Positions 16,397 to 25,860 are shown, counted from the first letter of the stretch. The stretch is DNA of 64,000 nucleotides from Amycolatopsis thailandensis (GCF_002234405.1 NZ_NMQT01000102.1:1-64000); one strand, 5' to 3'. Notes: a model not told the origin generated them from the letters alone. Translations and numbers: made by a program.

Positions 16397-17026
16397 ATGC
16401 CAAACGAACAAGGTCCCCTCAACGACCCCGCGGAGTCACCGGACGAGCAGGACACCGACCTCGGCATTCCCGTCATCCTCGACGTCGTCTCCCTGGCCAC
16501 CCACTTCATCGATCGCGGCGCCGTGTTGACCGGCGATCAACTCGCCATCGCCCTGTACCGGGTCCCTGGCGATGACATGCCGGTCCTGCTCGACGCCCTG
16601 CACCGGCACCGGCTCATCAACGACCACAACCTGAGCGGCGTCGTCGGGCTCGCCTGGTCCAACGCCGAACGCCCCGATCTCGCCCTCAGCCGGGACAGCT
16701 GGCGAACCCTGTTCACCGCCGCCGGCTACACCGACGACGGACGCCGCGTCCCGCGCCCCACCCAGCCGCTGCGCCTGTACCGGGGATCGGTCGCCGACCG
16801 ACGCACCGACTGGTCCTGGACCGGCTCCCGCGACATCGCCCGCACCTACGCAGCCGGCGGGTTCGGCGGCCGCCTCCCCGGCGCGATCTGGACAGCCCTC
16901 GTTGAACCCGAACGCCTGCTCGCCCGCAACAACGACCGCGACGAAGCCGAATACGTCATCGATACCAGGAGCCTCACAATAGACCCGGTTTCCGGTGATG
17001 CCTTACTCGTGGACCACGCCCCCTGA
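16397..17026 (+). CDS. Putative ADP-ribosyltransferase-like protein (paralogue 1)
   Basis: 209 residues, with CCAGGAGAGAG upstream of the ATG. The C-terminal half carries LYRGS (Arg129), WSWTGSRDIARTYA (Ser140-x-Thr142) and RDEAEYVID (Glu183-x-Glu185). The order Arg, Ser-x-Thr, Glu-x-Glu matches the R-S-E class of mono-ADP-ribosyltransferases, where the ExE pair usually modifies arginine. The N-terminal half is helical with a QLAIALYRVPGDDMPVLLDAL stretch. The same architecture recurs at 32200-32748. An NAD-dependent toxin role is inference; the motif match is by eye only. Confidence 0.55.
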   Translation: MPNEQGPLNDPAESPDEQDTDLGIPVILDVVSLATHFIDRGAVLTGDQLAIALYRVPGDDMPVLLDALHRHRLINDHNLSGVVGLAWSNAERPDLALSRDSWRTLFTAAGYTDDGRRVPRPTQPLRLYRGSVADRRTDWSWTGSRDIARTYAAGGFGGRLPGAIWTALVEPERLLARNNDRDEAEYVIDTRSLTIDPVSGDALLVDHAP

Positions 17027-17162
17027 GCCCGTGCCCACGTGCCGATCCAGTAGCGCGGGACCAACTCCATTGCGCGCAGCCGTACTCATCAGCGTCTCCG
17101 TAACAGGCCTCGAGGTCGTGGTGATGAGCCGTCGCGCGGGGAAGGTGTAGGTCGCCGCCGCG

Positions 17163-17678
17163 ATGATGCGAGAAGATACCGGCGTGACCAACGCAAACCA
17201 CAAGCAGGAACTCTTGAACTGGCTACAACGCGTCAGCGGTCTTCTTCCCAAGCCAGAACAGTTCCGGTACCCGAACACCGAGGCCCTGGTGATGGCCCTC
17301 GGCCGATGGTTCACCCCTGCTGCACTCCCCGCTGGGCGCTTCCAAGGCCCGCTGCGTGCGTGTTTCACCAACGCGACAAGCCACAGCAAGCGCCACGGCC
17401 TCAGCTACGTGGAAGGATTCGCGCTCGCCGACACAGGATTCGTGGCCCCGCACGCCTGGTGCGCGCACCCCGACGGCACCGTCGAGGATCCGACCTGGAA
17501 CGACGCGGGACGCGCCTACCTCGGAATCGGCTTCACACCGGACTACCTGGCCCAATTTGAAGCCCGCCGCGGGACCGTGACCGTCCTCTTCGACCAGCAC
17601 CTCGATGACATGCGGCTCCTGCGCGAAGGCCTGCCGGAGACCGCGTTCGCCGACACCGGCGTTCCACACGCCGCCTGA
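17163..17678 (+). CDS. Hypothetical protein with Cys-His-Asp pattern
   Basis: 171 residues. The conserved-looking trio ACFTNA (Cys67), APHAW (His97) and VEDPTWND (Asp109), together with YVEGFA, follows the order of a transglutaminase- or papain-like catalytic triad. No named family is recognised. Starts at ATG 17163, 17166 or GTG 17184 are all possible. Its 3' end overlaps the convergent gene by 136 bases, which suggests that the tail of that gene is not authentic. Confidence 0.55.
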   Translation: MMREDTGVTNANHKQELLNWLQRVSGLLPKPEQFRYPNTEALVMALGRWFTPAALPAGRFQGPLRACFTNATSHSKRHGLSYVEGFALADTGFVAPHAWCAHPDGTVEDPTWNDAGRAYLGIGFTPDYLAQFEARRGTVTVLFDQHLDDMRLLREGLPETAFADTGVPHAA

Positions 17679-18361
17679 TCCACGCCTATCCGCACAAAGA
17701 CTGGCGTCGATCGGCACGCGGGTTGGCGGTGGCTTGGCGAGCACCCGATTGAGCTAACCTCCGCAGGGCGACCGCGACCACGACGAGCCGCCCAGGCGCG
17801 GGTACGAAGTTGCTTCGCGAAGCCGAGGTCACGCCGCGCAGCCAGCACGAAGTCTTTCTGCGCTTCACCGAGCCGGAGCATCCACCGGCTTGTGTACTCG
17901 ATCTGCGACGCTCGTACTGCTGCCCTCTTCGCGGTGGGCAGTACGTCGAACAGCTCGCCTAGTACGGCGGTGATCTCCTCGGCGGCGGCGCGCGGCTCCG
18001 GGTTACCGACCATCCGGATCTCCGACAATGCCACGAGGAACGCCGACATCGCTTTTCGTGCGTCTGCGACTTGGTAGATGGCGGTCGTGGTGTGCCGCCA
18101 CGCGAACGGCTCCCACCGCTGCATTTCCACCGCGAGTCCGCCGAGATGGCTGTGCCAGGTCAGCAGGTCACCCGTGGCGGCGAGAAGTCTGAGGTAGGCG
18201 TCACGGCGCTCCTGCTTGCTCTTCGCGCCCTTGTCCCGACCGGGCGGCATGATCGAGAACACGCTACGTGCTGTCTTCAACCCGGTAGCGATCCCGCCCC
18301 CGACCTTCGAGATCTCGTCCAGAGGCATGCCAAACACGTTCATCGGCACATCCAAGCCCAC
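17543..18361 (-). CDS. Hypothetical protein, C-terminal tail doubtful
   Basis: The open frame gives 272 residues from GTG 18361; an ATG at 18343 is also possible. Residues 1-190 look coding (LRLLAATGDLLTWHSHLGGL, KAMSAFLVALSEIRM, ASQIEYTSRWMLRLGEAQKDF) and helical. Beyond about residue 195 the sequence becomes Arg/Ser/Pro-rich and runs antisense to the 17163-17678 gene. A frameshift or lost stop near 17770 is likely. No family is recognised. Confidence 0.5.
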   Translation of the reverse strand: MGLDVPMNVFGMPLDEISKVGGGIATGLKTARSVFSIMPPGRDKGAKSKQERRDAYLRLLAATGDLLTWHSHLGGLAVEMQRWEPFAWRHTTTAIYQVADARKAMSAFLVALSEIRMVGNPEPRAAAEEITAVLGELFDVLPTAKRAAVRASQIEYTSRWMLRLGEAQKDFVLAARRDLGFAKQLRTRAWAARRGRGRPAEVSSIGCSPSHRQPACRSTPVFVRIGVDQAACGTPVSANAVSGRPSRRSRMSSRCWSKRTVTVPRRASNWAR

Positions 18362-18416
18362 CGTGAAGATCCAGATCGGTAGGCGTGCGTCGCGTGTCGA
18401 CCCGACCAGCTTGCCG

Positions 18417-19388
18417 CTACCCGGCCATCCGGCCCGTCCTTCGAAGGACGAACGCGACGAGGGACACGAGCCGGACGAACAAGTAGTCTCTGGTGTCGTC
18501 GTCGGGCAGCTGCTCGGCGTCGCGCTCGTGGTGTCGGATGGCGAACCGGTTACCGATCCCTGTCAGGGCGTGGAACTCGACCTCTATTACGTCGCGGAGT
18601 TGTGGCGATGACGGCGCCGCGTCGTCCAGCAGTCTCGTTACCGATTCCTTCTTCGTTCCGCCCTCTTCCAGTTCGAGCGTCTTGAGCCGCTCGAACGCAT
18701 CCCACAGCTTCTCCAGTGCGTCTTGCCGAGCGGCAGGACGCCGAGAGAGAAACCGTGCCAGTGCGTCGGTCAGTTTGTCGTCCAGAATCGGGTCTCCGGT
18801 ATGCGGCTCGAACTCAGACACCAGGGAGCGCGCTTCGACCGGTGCCAGCCGGGTGACGAACCGGTTGTCGCCGATGGTGAATGCGATGCCGTTCCGGGCG
18901 AAGAGAAGATCCACGTCCCTGGCGAACTGTTCCTGACCGGTGTTCGGTGAGGAGTTGCCCGCGTTGATAACCATGGGTTCATCAAAGGCATAGTGCGTGT
19001 GGCCGAAGAAGTCGTGCGATGTTCGGCGGGTTGGCTGATCGATGTGGAGCATCATGAAGTCGATGATGTCCAGCACCACGGTCGCGTCCACAGCGGCCGC
19101 TGTGGAGAGAGGCAGTACCGGCAGGTCCTGAACGTGCGCATCCAGCGCATCGAAGAACGTCACCTCGTCAGTGCCCGTGATCGAGTCGCCGTCCGGGCAG
19201 TCACGCTCAGGGAATGCCCGCGCGAGCGAACCATCGCTCAGCCGCCGGCGGATCAGGGCGACCAGCCCCTTCCACACTTTCAGGGAAATGTCCTCGATCA
19301 CACGCGGGACAGGCCGTCCAGCACGGTCGGAGTAGAAGGGACTATGAGTCACCGCAGCAGTCTTGCACTCGGCAGGCCGATACGGCAT
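18417..19388 (-). CDS. AbiJ-like protein with C-terminal HEPN-type RNase motif
   Basis: 323 residues from ATG 19388. The sequence matches from memory a family of abortive-infection-like proteins: an N-terminal VWKGLVALIRRRLSDGSLA block, a central DFFGHTHY block, and ALEKLWDAFERLKTLE followed by IGNRFAIRHHERD. The last holds R-x4-H (RFAIRH), the HEPN RNase signature. Such proteins are thought to cleave RNA and stop growth during phage infection. No antitoxin is adjacent. The frame is open further upstream to 19631, but that part lacks family-like sequence. Confidence 0.65.
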   Translation of the reverse strand: MPYRPAECKTAAVTHSPFYSDRAGRPVPRVIEDISLKVWKGLVALIRRRLSDGSLARAFPERDCPDGDSITGTDEVTFFDALDAHVQDLPVLPLSTAAAVDATVVLDIIDFMMLHIDQPTRRTSHDFFGHTHYAFDEPMVINAGNSSPNTGQEQFARDVDLLFARNGIAFTIGDNRFVTRLAPVEARSLVSEFEPHTGDPILDDKLTDALARFLSRRPAARQDALEKLWDAFERLKTLELEEGGTKKESVTRLLDDAAPSSPQLRDVIEVEFHALTGIGNRFAIRHHERDAEQLPDDDTRDYLFVRLVSLVAFVLRRTGRMAG

Positions 19389-19729
19389 CTGACTTTGCCG
19401 ACCAGGTAACACCGCGGGGTGGAGTCCCTTCTCGACAGGCGCCGCGCCCATCACGGCCGTCGGCTCCGGAGCCCGCCATGACGGCTCGCCGCGTCGTGAT
19501 GCGTAGCACCACCGGCGGCGCGACGCGGCGCTAACTCTCGGTGGACAGCCCGGTGGTCCCCAAGGGTGATTGGTGTCGCACCATCTTCCGGTCGCGGCAC
19601 TAAACCTCACGCGCATGGGAATGGTCGCCACCTGGTTCCAGCTTCCTGGCCACGCTGTCCACGTCCGAACGTGGCGGACGCGGACAGCATCAACCTCACG
19701 AGCCCAGGTAGTACTTCAACGCGTCCTCG
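19389..19729. other. Intergenic region without supported gene
   Basis: Nothing recognised in 341 bases. The region must hold the promoter of the HEPN-like gene and the end of the large unknown gene. Confidence 0.4.
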
Positions 19730-21436
19730 TTACGCGGCCCGGCGCTCCTCAAGTCTCCTCTGAGAGGCGCTCGGCATGTGCACCAACCGCAGGACAGCGG
19801 TGCCGTACCGCAGTTCGGTGTACTCGATCGATCGCTTCACCCGGCAACCGACAATCCCGCAAAGCGGATCTGTCAATGCCTGAATCAAGTCTTCTTCATA
19901 CGGATAGGCGTTCCATTCCAGGGTCCAGTGATTGTTGGATCCCCAGAGCTTGCGTTGCCTGTCGCTGGACCTGCCAAGCCACGGTGTTCGGCCCAGCGGG
20001 TCGTGCCACCATGATCCGATCGCCCAGTCGCCCGCAGGGTCCCGGGCCTCCAGCCGCACAATCAGGCCGGCGAGCAACGCTGTCATATCTGGTGTACGTG
20101 GAGGGAGGCTCGCCAGGGCAACGAGTTCGTCCTGCTGGAGCGGCGTTGTGGTGGTGGGCCAGTGATCAGCGCGCCATCCGTGGTCGTGCCGCGTCGCAGC
20201 GCATCGAGGTGGCTCGTCGGCGCTGGTGATGGTCATCCGCGCACCCGTCGGCACATGAATCAGGCGGAAGGCGCTCCCCGTGGGCCGGCATTCCAACCGC
20301 AGCCCGGGAAGCCCGAAGTCTTCGCTGGTGCGTACGAGCCAGTTGGTGAGGTTGTCGGAGGCGTTCGTGTGGATCACGAGTTCGTCGGAGCGCGGTGACA
20401 CGGTCATGGAGTAGGCGGTGACGGTGTGAACGTCGCGCCATCCAGGCGGCGCGGCATGCGGTCCCTTGTTGAGGATGTGGAGTGCCAGTAGTGCCCTGAG
20501 TTCCCGTTGCGGTCCGGAACAGGCGTCGAGGCCGAGATCCTCGGACGTGATGCCTCTTTCGGCGATGTCGACGTCTTCCCCCAGGTACGCGGCTCGGACC
20601 GCGGCGGCGCGCTGTCGTTCCCACGTGCCGGTTGCGGTGTCGCTCGCCGCGAACACGATGCGTTCTGCCTCGCCCGCGAGCCGCTGCGGAAGTGGTTCAA
20701 CGCCGGGGATCCGGCACACGGGGTGAGCAAGTGCGTCGACGATCTCCAGTCCGTCCCGACCGCCACTCCAGCGGACCTGCAGGTCGTCCCCGCTCAGCCG
20801 GGCGTCGCTCCATCCCGCGTCCTTCCATAGCGCGTACCGTCGCAGGACCGCGCTCATTACCGCGTCAAGTCGATCCCTCCGTGCGTGGAGTACCGCCTTC
20901 TCCGTTGGGTGCCAGCGCCCCCGGACATCGCGCCAGATCCTCACGTCCGGATTCTGGTGGTCGCTCAGATAGGCGTTCACCTCGTTCCAGCGTTTGCGCG
21001 TAACACCGTGCAGTCGCACGGACGCCACGGGCCGCGTCCCCAGAACATGCAGGTCGAGATGATTCCTGCCAGGCGAGGGCCTCAACCCTGGCACGCCCTC
21101 GACATCGTCGTTCCACAGATTCGGCAGGACAGCCGCGAGGAACCCTTTCAGCGCGCCGTCAGCGATCGTCACGGTGATCCCGTCCGGAAACGGGCGGACC
21201 TTGTCGATCACGACAGCGGGCTCGTCCACGTGGTCTTGATCGAAGGGAAGCCATTCCGCGGCGCTACCGATAGCGAGGAGCAACCTGGCTTCCAACCTCC
21301 GCTGCTGCGGTGTGGCAGCTGCGGGGAAGTGTCCCCATTCCGGGCGGAAGTCGCCTGTGATCTCGCGAAGCCATTCACCCGTACAGCACCTGCGAGCATG
21401 CATCCATTGCGGGTAGCGTGAATTGTTCTGTGGCAT
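19730..21436 (-). CDS. Large hypothetical protein, 568 aa
   Basis: The ATG at 21436 has GGAGGATGTC upstream, so the start is firm. No family, signal peptide or membrane segment is seen. The protein is Trp- and Arg-rich. It holds two similar blocks: LPQRLAGEAERIVFAASDTATGT in the middle and WAIGSWWHDPLGRTPWLG toward the end. The segments SDELVIHTNASDNLTNWLVR and IEYTELRYGTAVLRLVHMPS look like beta-strand pairs. It lies upstream of the HEPN-like gene on the same strand with 341 bases between, so co-transcription is uncertain. Confidence 0.7.
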   Translation of the reverse strand: MPQNNSRYPQWMHARRCCTGEWLREITGDFRPEWGHFPAAATPQQRRLEARLLLAIGSAAEWLPFDQDHVDEPAVVIDKVRPFPDGITVTIADGALKGFLAAVLPNLWNDDVEGVPGLRPSPGRNHLDLHVLGTRPVASVRLHGVTRKRWNEVNAYLSDHQNPDVRIWRDVRGRWHPTEKAVLHARRDRLDAVMSAVLRRYALWKDAGWSDARLSGDDLQVRWSGGRDGLEIVDALAHPVCRIPGVEPLPQRLAGEAERIVFAASDTATGTWERQRAAAVRAAYLGEDVDIAERGITSEDLGLDACSGPQRELRALLALHILNKGPHAAPPGWRDVHTVTAYSMTVSPRSDELVIHTNASDNLTNWLVRTSEDFGLPGLRLECRPTGSAFRLIHVPTGARMTITSADEPPRCAATRHDHGWRADHWPTTTTPLQQDELVALASLPPRTPDMTALLAGLIVRLEARDPAGDWAIGSWWHDPLGRTPWLGRSSDRQRKLWGSNNHWTLEWNAYPYEEDLIQALTDPLCGIVGCRVKRSIEYTELRYGTAVLRLVHMPSASQRRLEERRAA

Positions 21437-21744
21437 GTGACATCCTCCGTCGGCGTTCCCCGGTCAACGCTGATGTGAGGGTCGTCCACTAACACCGAAC
21501 TCACAAGCTGATGAATCCGCGGTGACACCCGGTGGGTGACTCGGGAAGGCACGCACTCCAAACCGGGATGAGGAGGCACCTTGCAGGCTGCCGCGACAGC
21601 CACACGCAGATTACCAAGCACCGGCGCGACGGCCTTCTGGGCCCTTCCTCTGTCGATTTGAGGGGAACATCGGCTGCCGGAAGCAGGGCGGCACGATAAG
21701 GACCTGACGTCATCGACGCCGGAACCCACGATCGGCTCGCTGTC
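21437..21744. other. Intergenic region without supported gene
   Basis: About 300 bases between the start of the large unknown gene and the HEAT-repeat remnant. GGTGACACCCGGTGGGTGAC (21520-21539) is an imperfect inverted repeat. Nothing else is recognised. Confidence 0.35.
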
Positions 21745-22540
21745 CGGATTGGACGACCTCGCTTGGCCGGCTCTGGACTGCAACGGGCACCCGGTGACGC
21801 CACGGCCCTGCCGTCGCTTCTGAGGACGGCGGCCTACGGCAGCGGGGAGGAGTCTGACACCGCGTTCGTGCGACTCACGGACGCGGTGCTGCATCAGGGT
21901 GGCGTCTACCCGGCCAGCGCGGCGCTGCTGCCATTCCTGGTACGCATCGCCGCCGACCCCGGCGCGACCCGCCGCGACGATTTTCTGTCTCTGGCGGCGT
22001 TCTGCGGTCACGGCGTCAACGCGATGCTCGATCAGGTCGTCGACGATTCGGTCCCCAAGGAGACGGAGCGCGGCTCGGTTCCCTGGTTCAGGTGGCCGCA
22101 AGATGGCCGAGCCACCCTGGAATCACTGCTGCCACAGGCACAGGACGTGACGACCAGCGCCGAGCCAGAACTGCGCATCCACGCGGCGCATCTGCTGGCC
22201 GCGCTGACCGGGCGCGCGGACAAGGCAACACCCATCCTGCGGCATGCCGCGACCACCGACAGCGACCTGGACGTCCGCCTGGCCGCTACATGCGCGGCCG
22301 CGCTGCTCGCCGGGAACCGCCCCCGGACGCCACTCGCGAAAACGCTTCATCGCCCTGTACTACCTCGGACAGATCGGCAACCCGGCCAACCCGATCCTGC
22401 CGGTCATCGACGACCTCGCCCAGGACCGCCGGATCCTCTCCGGTATCGGCAGCCGCACCAGCCACGAACTCGCCGACGACCTGCACTGCCAGACCATCGC
22501 GCTCAGTGCCCGCAGCCGGATCGCCCCACCTTTGCACTAA
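21745..22540 (+). pseudogene. Frameshifted HEAT-repeat protein gene
   Basis: Three frames carry successive pieces of one protein. Around 21750 LDDLAWPALD is the usual opening of this family. From about 21780 SLLRTAAYGSGEESDTAFVR, then DAVLHQGGVYPASAALLPFL, continues in the next frame. From about 22335 RFIALYYLGQIGNPANPILP continues in a third. The HQG.VY..SAA..PFL block is typical of bacterial HEAT-repeat proteins. Two single-base shifts break the frame, so the gene is probably inactive. Confidence 0.62.
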
Positions 22541-22639
22541 GCCGGACCGTCCTGGCCGTCGTGCCGTCGCGGGCGGGTGCGAAGAAATTCGAGACCCAGG
22601 CGGGAGCACCGCAGGCCAGCACAGCATGAGCCTTTCCCT

Positions 22640-22662
22640 GCCCTGACGGGTTGCGTCAGGGC
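22640..22662 (+). terminator. Hairpin after the HEAT-repeat remnant
   Basis: GCCCTGACG (22640-22648), loop GGTTG, CGTCAGGGC (22654-22662): a 9-bp perfect stem downstream of the remnant and before the next small gene. There is no T-run, as often in actinomycetes. Confidence 0.5.
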
Positions 22663-22704
22663 GCGGGTCTGAATGGACGCAACCTCACCGATAAGCTCCA
22701 GAAC

Positions 22705-22968
22705 ATGCCCCAGCAGGTCCCGCGCGTTGTCAAAGAGCAGCACGCCAAGTTCGACGACATTGTTGACACCGCGGTCGCATACGCCACCGAAACAATGCGC
22801 AAGGTTCCCCCTGAAATGGCGTGGGGTGCGACCACCGGACTTCTTCAGGACAGCACGAACGGGATGGACCCCAACACAGCCCTCATGCATGCTTTGGCCA
22901 CTGCGGCGGCTGCCTGTGTCAGGCTGGCCAAGCTGCAAGACGACACGAGACCGGAACCGGTTCCGTAG
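22705..22968 (+). CDS. Hypothetical small helical protein, 87 aa
   Basis: Starts at ATG 22705 (MPQQVPRVVKEQHAKFDDIV) after the hairpin at 22640-22662, and is strongly helical, with VAYATETMRKVPPEMAWG and NTALMHALATAAAACVRLAK. No family is recognised. Stop at 22968. Confidence 0.55.
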   Translation: MPQQVPRVVKEQHAKFDDIVDTAVAYATETMRKVPPEMAWGATTGLLQDSTNGMDPNTALMHALATAAAACVRLAKLQDDTRPEPVP

Positions 22969-23133
22969 CTGACTACGGCCGGTTCCCTACCTCCGAGCCA
23001 ACGTCTGGCAGAAGGAGATCCGGAGCCGAGGAGCTGGCAGTCCGGCGCTCAGCAGAACTGCCTGCTCGGCGCCGGAATCGGGACGTGGCCACATCCCAGT
23101 GACCGCGCGATCTCATTCAGGACGGGCCGTCGT

Positions 23134-23973
23134 TCACAGATGCCGGAGCACGGTAGCGGCGTGCTGGTGAAGGGGTCGCGCGAGGTCGAGGTGGTCGCCG
23201 TCTTCGACCCGGCACAGCAGTTTGGTGATGGCGGCGAGCTGGGCGATCCGCCCGCTGTAGGTGTCCAACCGGTCGGCGAAGCGCTCGTGTACCTGCTCGG
23301 CGGTATCTGGTTGCAGAAGGCTGGCGCAGTACAGGACCGCGGCGTCGTAGCCGCTCGGCGCCCATCCCCAATGCTCCCAATCCAGCATCCACGGGGTCGG
23401 CGCGGTCAGGTTGCCCCAATGCAGGTCGCCATGAGCACACGACCAGTCGAGTCTGCCTGTGTCGATGTCGACGCCGAACGCGGCAAGCAGGCGATGGCGG
23501 AGGACGTCATCGCCGATGATCACCCGTTTTGTGTCTCGCACCCGCGTGACCGCGGCCAGGCCCTGGGCCAGCGCGGTCCACCATTCGTGTGACAGGTCGA
23601 CCGGGCGGCGGAGAACCATGTCCTCGGCGATCGCGGGGTCGGATACATAGTCCATCAGCTCGGCGCGGACACGATGCTCACCGACCGGCCACTCCCGTAC
23701 CTCGATCAGAGCGGGCTTCGGCACGCACGCGAACGCCGCCCCCGTGGCGTCACTGGTGCCGGTCCAGCTGTCCGCGCCTGCCCACCGGTGGTGTTCGCTG
23801 GTGACCCGTAGCCAGCGTGGGCCGTCGGTGGTGTCGATCCGGGCCCCGAGGGTGCGGTCGTGCCAGCCGAAGACTTGCTGCCCCGTCACGGTGCCGTTGA
23901 CGTGCCGGGCGGCGGCCAGCAGCTGGCTGGTGAGCCACTCGCGCTGGCTGGCAGGTTCGTCACTCATCGTCAT
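23134..23973 (-). CDS. Aminoglycoside phosphotransferase (APH)-like kinase
   Basis: 279 residues. The catalytic loop CAHGDLHWGNL (His181-Gly-Asp183, Asn188) and the metal-binding MLDWEHWGWAP (Asp198) are those of the APH/choline kinase fold. The N-lobe is less conserved. The substrate is unknown: members phosphorylate antibiotics, choline, homoserine or sugars. The ATG at 23973 is followed by a second ATG six bases on. It is divergent from the AAA ATPase gene, 87 bases away. Confidence 0.82.
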   Translation of the reverse strand: MTMSDEPASQREWLTSQLLAAARHVNGTVTGQQVFGWHDRTLGARIDTTDGPRWLRVTSEHHRWAGADSWTGTSDATGAAFACVPKPALIEVREWPVGEHRVRAELMDYVSDPAIAEDMVLRRPVDLSHEWWTALAQGLAAVTRVRDTKRVIIGDDVLRHRLLAAFGVDIDTGRLDWSCAHGDLHWGNLTAPTPWMLDWEHWGWAPSGYDAAVLYCASLLQPDTAEQVHERFADRLDTYSGRIAQLAAITKLLCRVEDGDHLDLARPLHQHAATVLRHL

Positions 23974-24060
23974 GGCGAAATCCGTCGGGTGCAAGGGCGG
24001 TAGAGCGGCTTGTGACCGCTGTCCGCGCCCCAGTGTAGGGGCGGGCCTAGGCTGGGGGTC

Positions 24061-24792
24061 ATGCTGATCGACCACATCGAGGTGGCCAGCGGTCTCACTG
24101 AGGGTGATGACTCGGTCTGGCCGCTCACGGTCCCGGCGATCCGTGACGTGGCGAAGAACGGGTTGCGGTTCACCAGCGACCTGGTGGTGCTGGTCGGCGC
24201 CAACGGCAGCGGTAAGTCCACCCTGCTGGAAGGGATCGCCGAGGCCTACGGGCTCGATGTCCGCGGCGGTCACGGCGGCCGCCGCTACGCCAGCCCGCTG
24301 GACAAAGGCCCGCTCGGTGACGCTCTCCGCCTGCACCGCACGGCCGAAGGCAGCAGGTTCACCCGGCGCAACGCCACCGGGTTCTTCCTCCGCGCCGAAA
24401 CCGCCCACGGCATGCTGGCCTACATGACCGACATGGGCGTCACCGGCTACGGCGACCGCCTGTCGTGGGAGGTCAGCCACGGCGAGTCCTACCTGCAGGC
24501 CATCACCGGCCGCTTCGACGGCCCCGGGCTCTACCTGCTCGACGAGGCCGAAGGCCCGCTGTCGTTCCACTCCACCCTGCTGCTGTTACACCACCTGCGG
24601 GACCTGGTGACCCGCCACACCGCGCAGGTCATCTACTCCACCCACTCTCCCCTGGTCGCCGCGCTGCCCGGCGCGCAGATCCTGGAACTGTCCGAGGACG
24701 GCATCCACGAACAGAACTGGGAAGACCTCGACACCGTGCGACTGTGGCAGGCGTTCCTCCGTCACCCGCGACGAATGTTCGACGACGGCTAG
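24061..24792 (+). CDS. AAA family ATPase (ABC/SMC-like)
   Basis: 243 residues. Walker A is GANGSGKST (46-54), then LSWEVSHGESYLQAI, whose SHGES matches an ABC signature, Walker B GLYLLDEAE, and the switch STHSP. This small stand-alone ABC-type ATPase with no membrane partner is of the kind often found in defence or nucleic-acid-related loci. The 3' end overlaps the convergent radical SAM gene by four bases. Confidence 0.85.
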   Translation: MLIDHIEVASGLTEGDDSVWPLTVPAIRDVAKNGLRFTSDLVVLVGANGSGKSTLLEGIAEAYGLDVRGGHGGRRYASPLDKGPLGDALRLHRTAEGSRFTRRNATGFFLRAETAHGMLAYMTDMGVTGYGDRLSWEVSHGESYLQAITGRFDGPGLYLLDEAEGPLSFHSTLLLLHHLRDLVTRHTAQVIYSTHSPLVAALPGAQILELSEDGIHEQNWEDLDTVRLWQAFLRHPRRMFDDG

Positions 24793-25832
24793 CGGGTCGG
24801 GCGGCACTGCATCGGCCGGCACGGGCTGTCGGTCCGCGGTGAACACCGGCGGCTCGGGCCGGGATAGTTCGGAGAACAGAACTGATCCGCCGGCGCGCAC
24901 TGCCGGGGATTACAGGGCGACGTCATCGGCTCGCACCGCGGTCCACAACTGATGGGATTGCAGGTCGGGCTGCAGCCCGGATTGCACGCCTGTACACCGT
25001 GTGTCAGGTCACGACGGCCGAAAGCACGCTCCAGATTCGCGGTGACCTGGCGGGCGTCCGGGCCGGTGAGGATCTCGGCGAGCCCGGTGTCGAGAACGTT
25101 CCCGATCGGAAGCCACCGGCTGAACACACACGGCCAGACGTCACCGTCCGGGGAGATCGCCGCCACCCCGTCCCCACAACGACCGCACAACTGCTCCACG
25201 CTCGCCCGCCCACCACGCACGCCCCTCCCGACCTGGCGAACCCTGTCGTAGCCGACCGACGGCACACCCAGATCCACAAGCTCGGCTTGCGCTTGGCCTG
25301 CGCGCTGCCCGGCGCCGAGATCGATCACACCGGCTCGCACCGGAATATCGCGACGGACAGCCTCGGCGATGTTGGCTCGCGTGCGGGCATGGCTGGGGCG
25401 CCTGGTGATCGCCGCGTGCTGGGCAGGATCGTCGGAGTAATAGCTGGTCGCCAGCGACACCCCTGGCAGGGCGAACACCTTCCAGAGCTCATCGCTGACG
25501 TGCACAAGGTTCGTGTACACCTCGACTGCGAGATCAGACGCCAGCGCATGCGCCACGAGGCCCGGCAAGCCAGGATGCAACGTCGGCTCACCACCAATGA
25601 ACTGCACCACCTCCACGCCCATCGCGGCAGCCTGGTCAAGCACATGCAGCCAATCGGCATCGCTCATCGGCCCGTGCGTACCGTCCGGCCCCGACTCGGC
25701 ATAGCACTGCACACATTCCAGCTGACATTTCCCGGTGATCTCCAACCACAGAAACGACGTCCGCCCCACCGACGACCTCCACCCTCGCAACGCCATCCAG
25801 GCCAGTGTGGGCCACATCGCCGACACGATCAC
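24789..25832 (-). CDS. Radical SAM protein with SPASM-like, Cys-rich C-terminus
   Basis: 347 residues. The cluster motif is CQLECVQC (Cys36, Cys40, Cys43), followed by GGEPTLHP. Residues about 225-250 (CGRCGDGVAAISPDGDVWPC) are SPASM-like. After about residue 285 there is a tail with some 14 Cys in C-x-P/C-N-P spacing (CNPGCSPTCNP, CGPRCEP, CRPMQCRP) that could bind extra iron-sulfur clusters. SPASM enzymes usually modify peptides. The tail suggests peptide-modifying chemistry, but no precursor is obvious. AGGAGG precedes the GTG start at 25832. The short genes at 25861-26013 and 26044-26196 lie directly upstream on the same strand. Confidence 0.85.
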   Translation of the reverse strand: MIVSAMWPTLAWMALRGWRSSVGRTSFLWLEITGKCQLECVQCYAESGPDGTHGPMSDADWLHVLDQAAAMGVEVVQFIGGEPTLHPGLPGLVAHALASDLAVEVYTNLVHVSDELWKVFALPGVSLATSYYSDDPAQHAAITRRPSHARTRANIAEAVRRDIPVRAGVIDLGAGQRAGQAQAELVDLGVPSVGYDRVRQVGRGVRGGRASVEQLCGRCGDGVAAISPDGDVWPCVFSRWLPIGNVLDTGLAEILTGPDARQVTANLERAFGRRDLTHGVQACNPGCSPTCNPISCGPRCEPMTSPCNPRQCAPADQFCSPNYPGPSRRCSPRTDSPCRPMQCRPTR

Positions 25833-25860
25833 GCCTCCTGACCCGACCGGATCAACGCAC

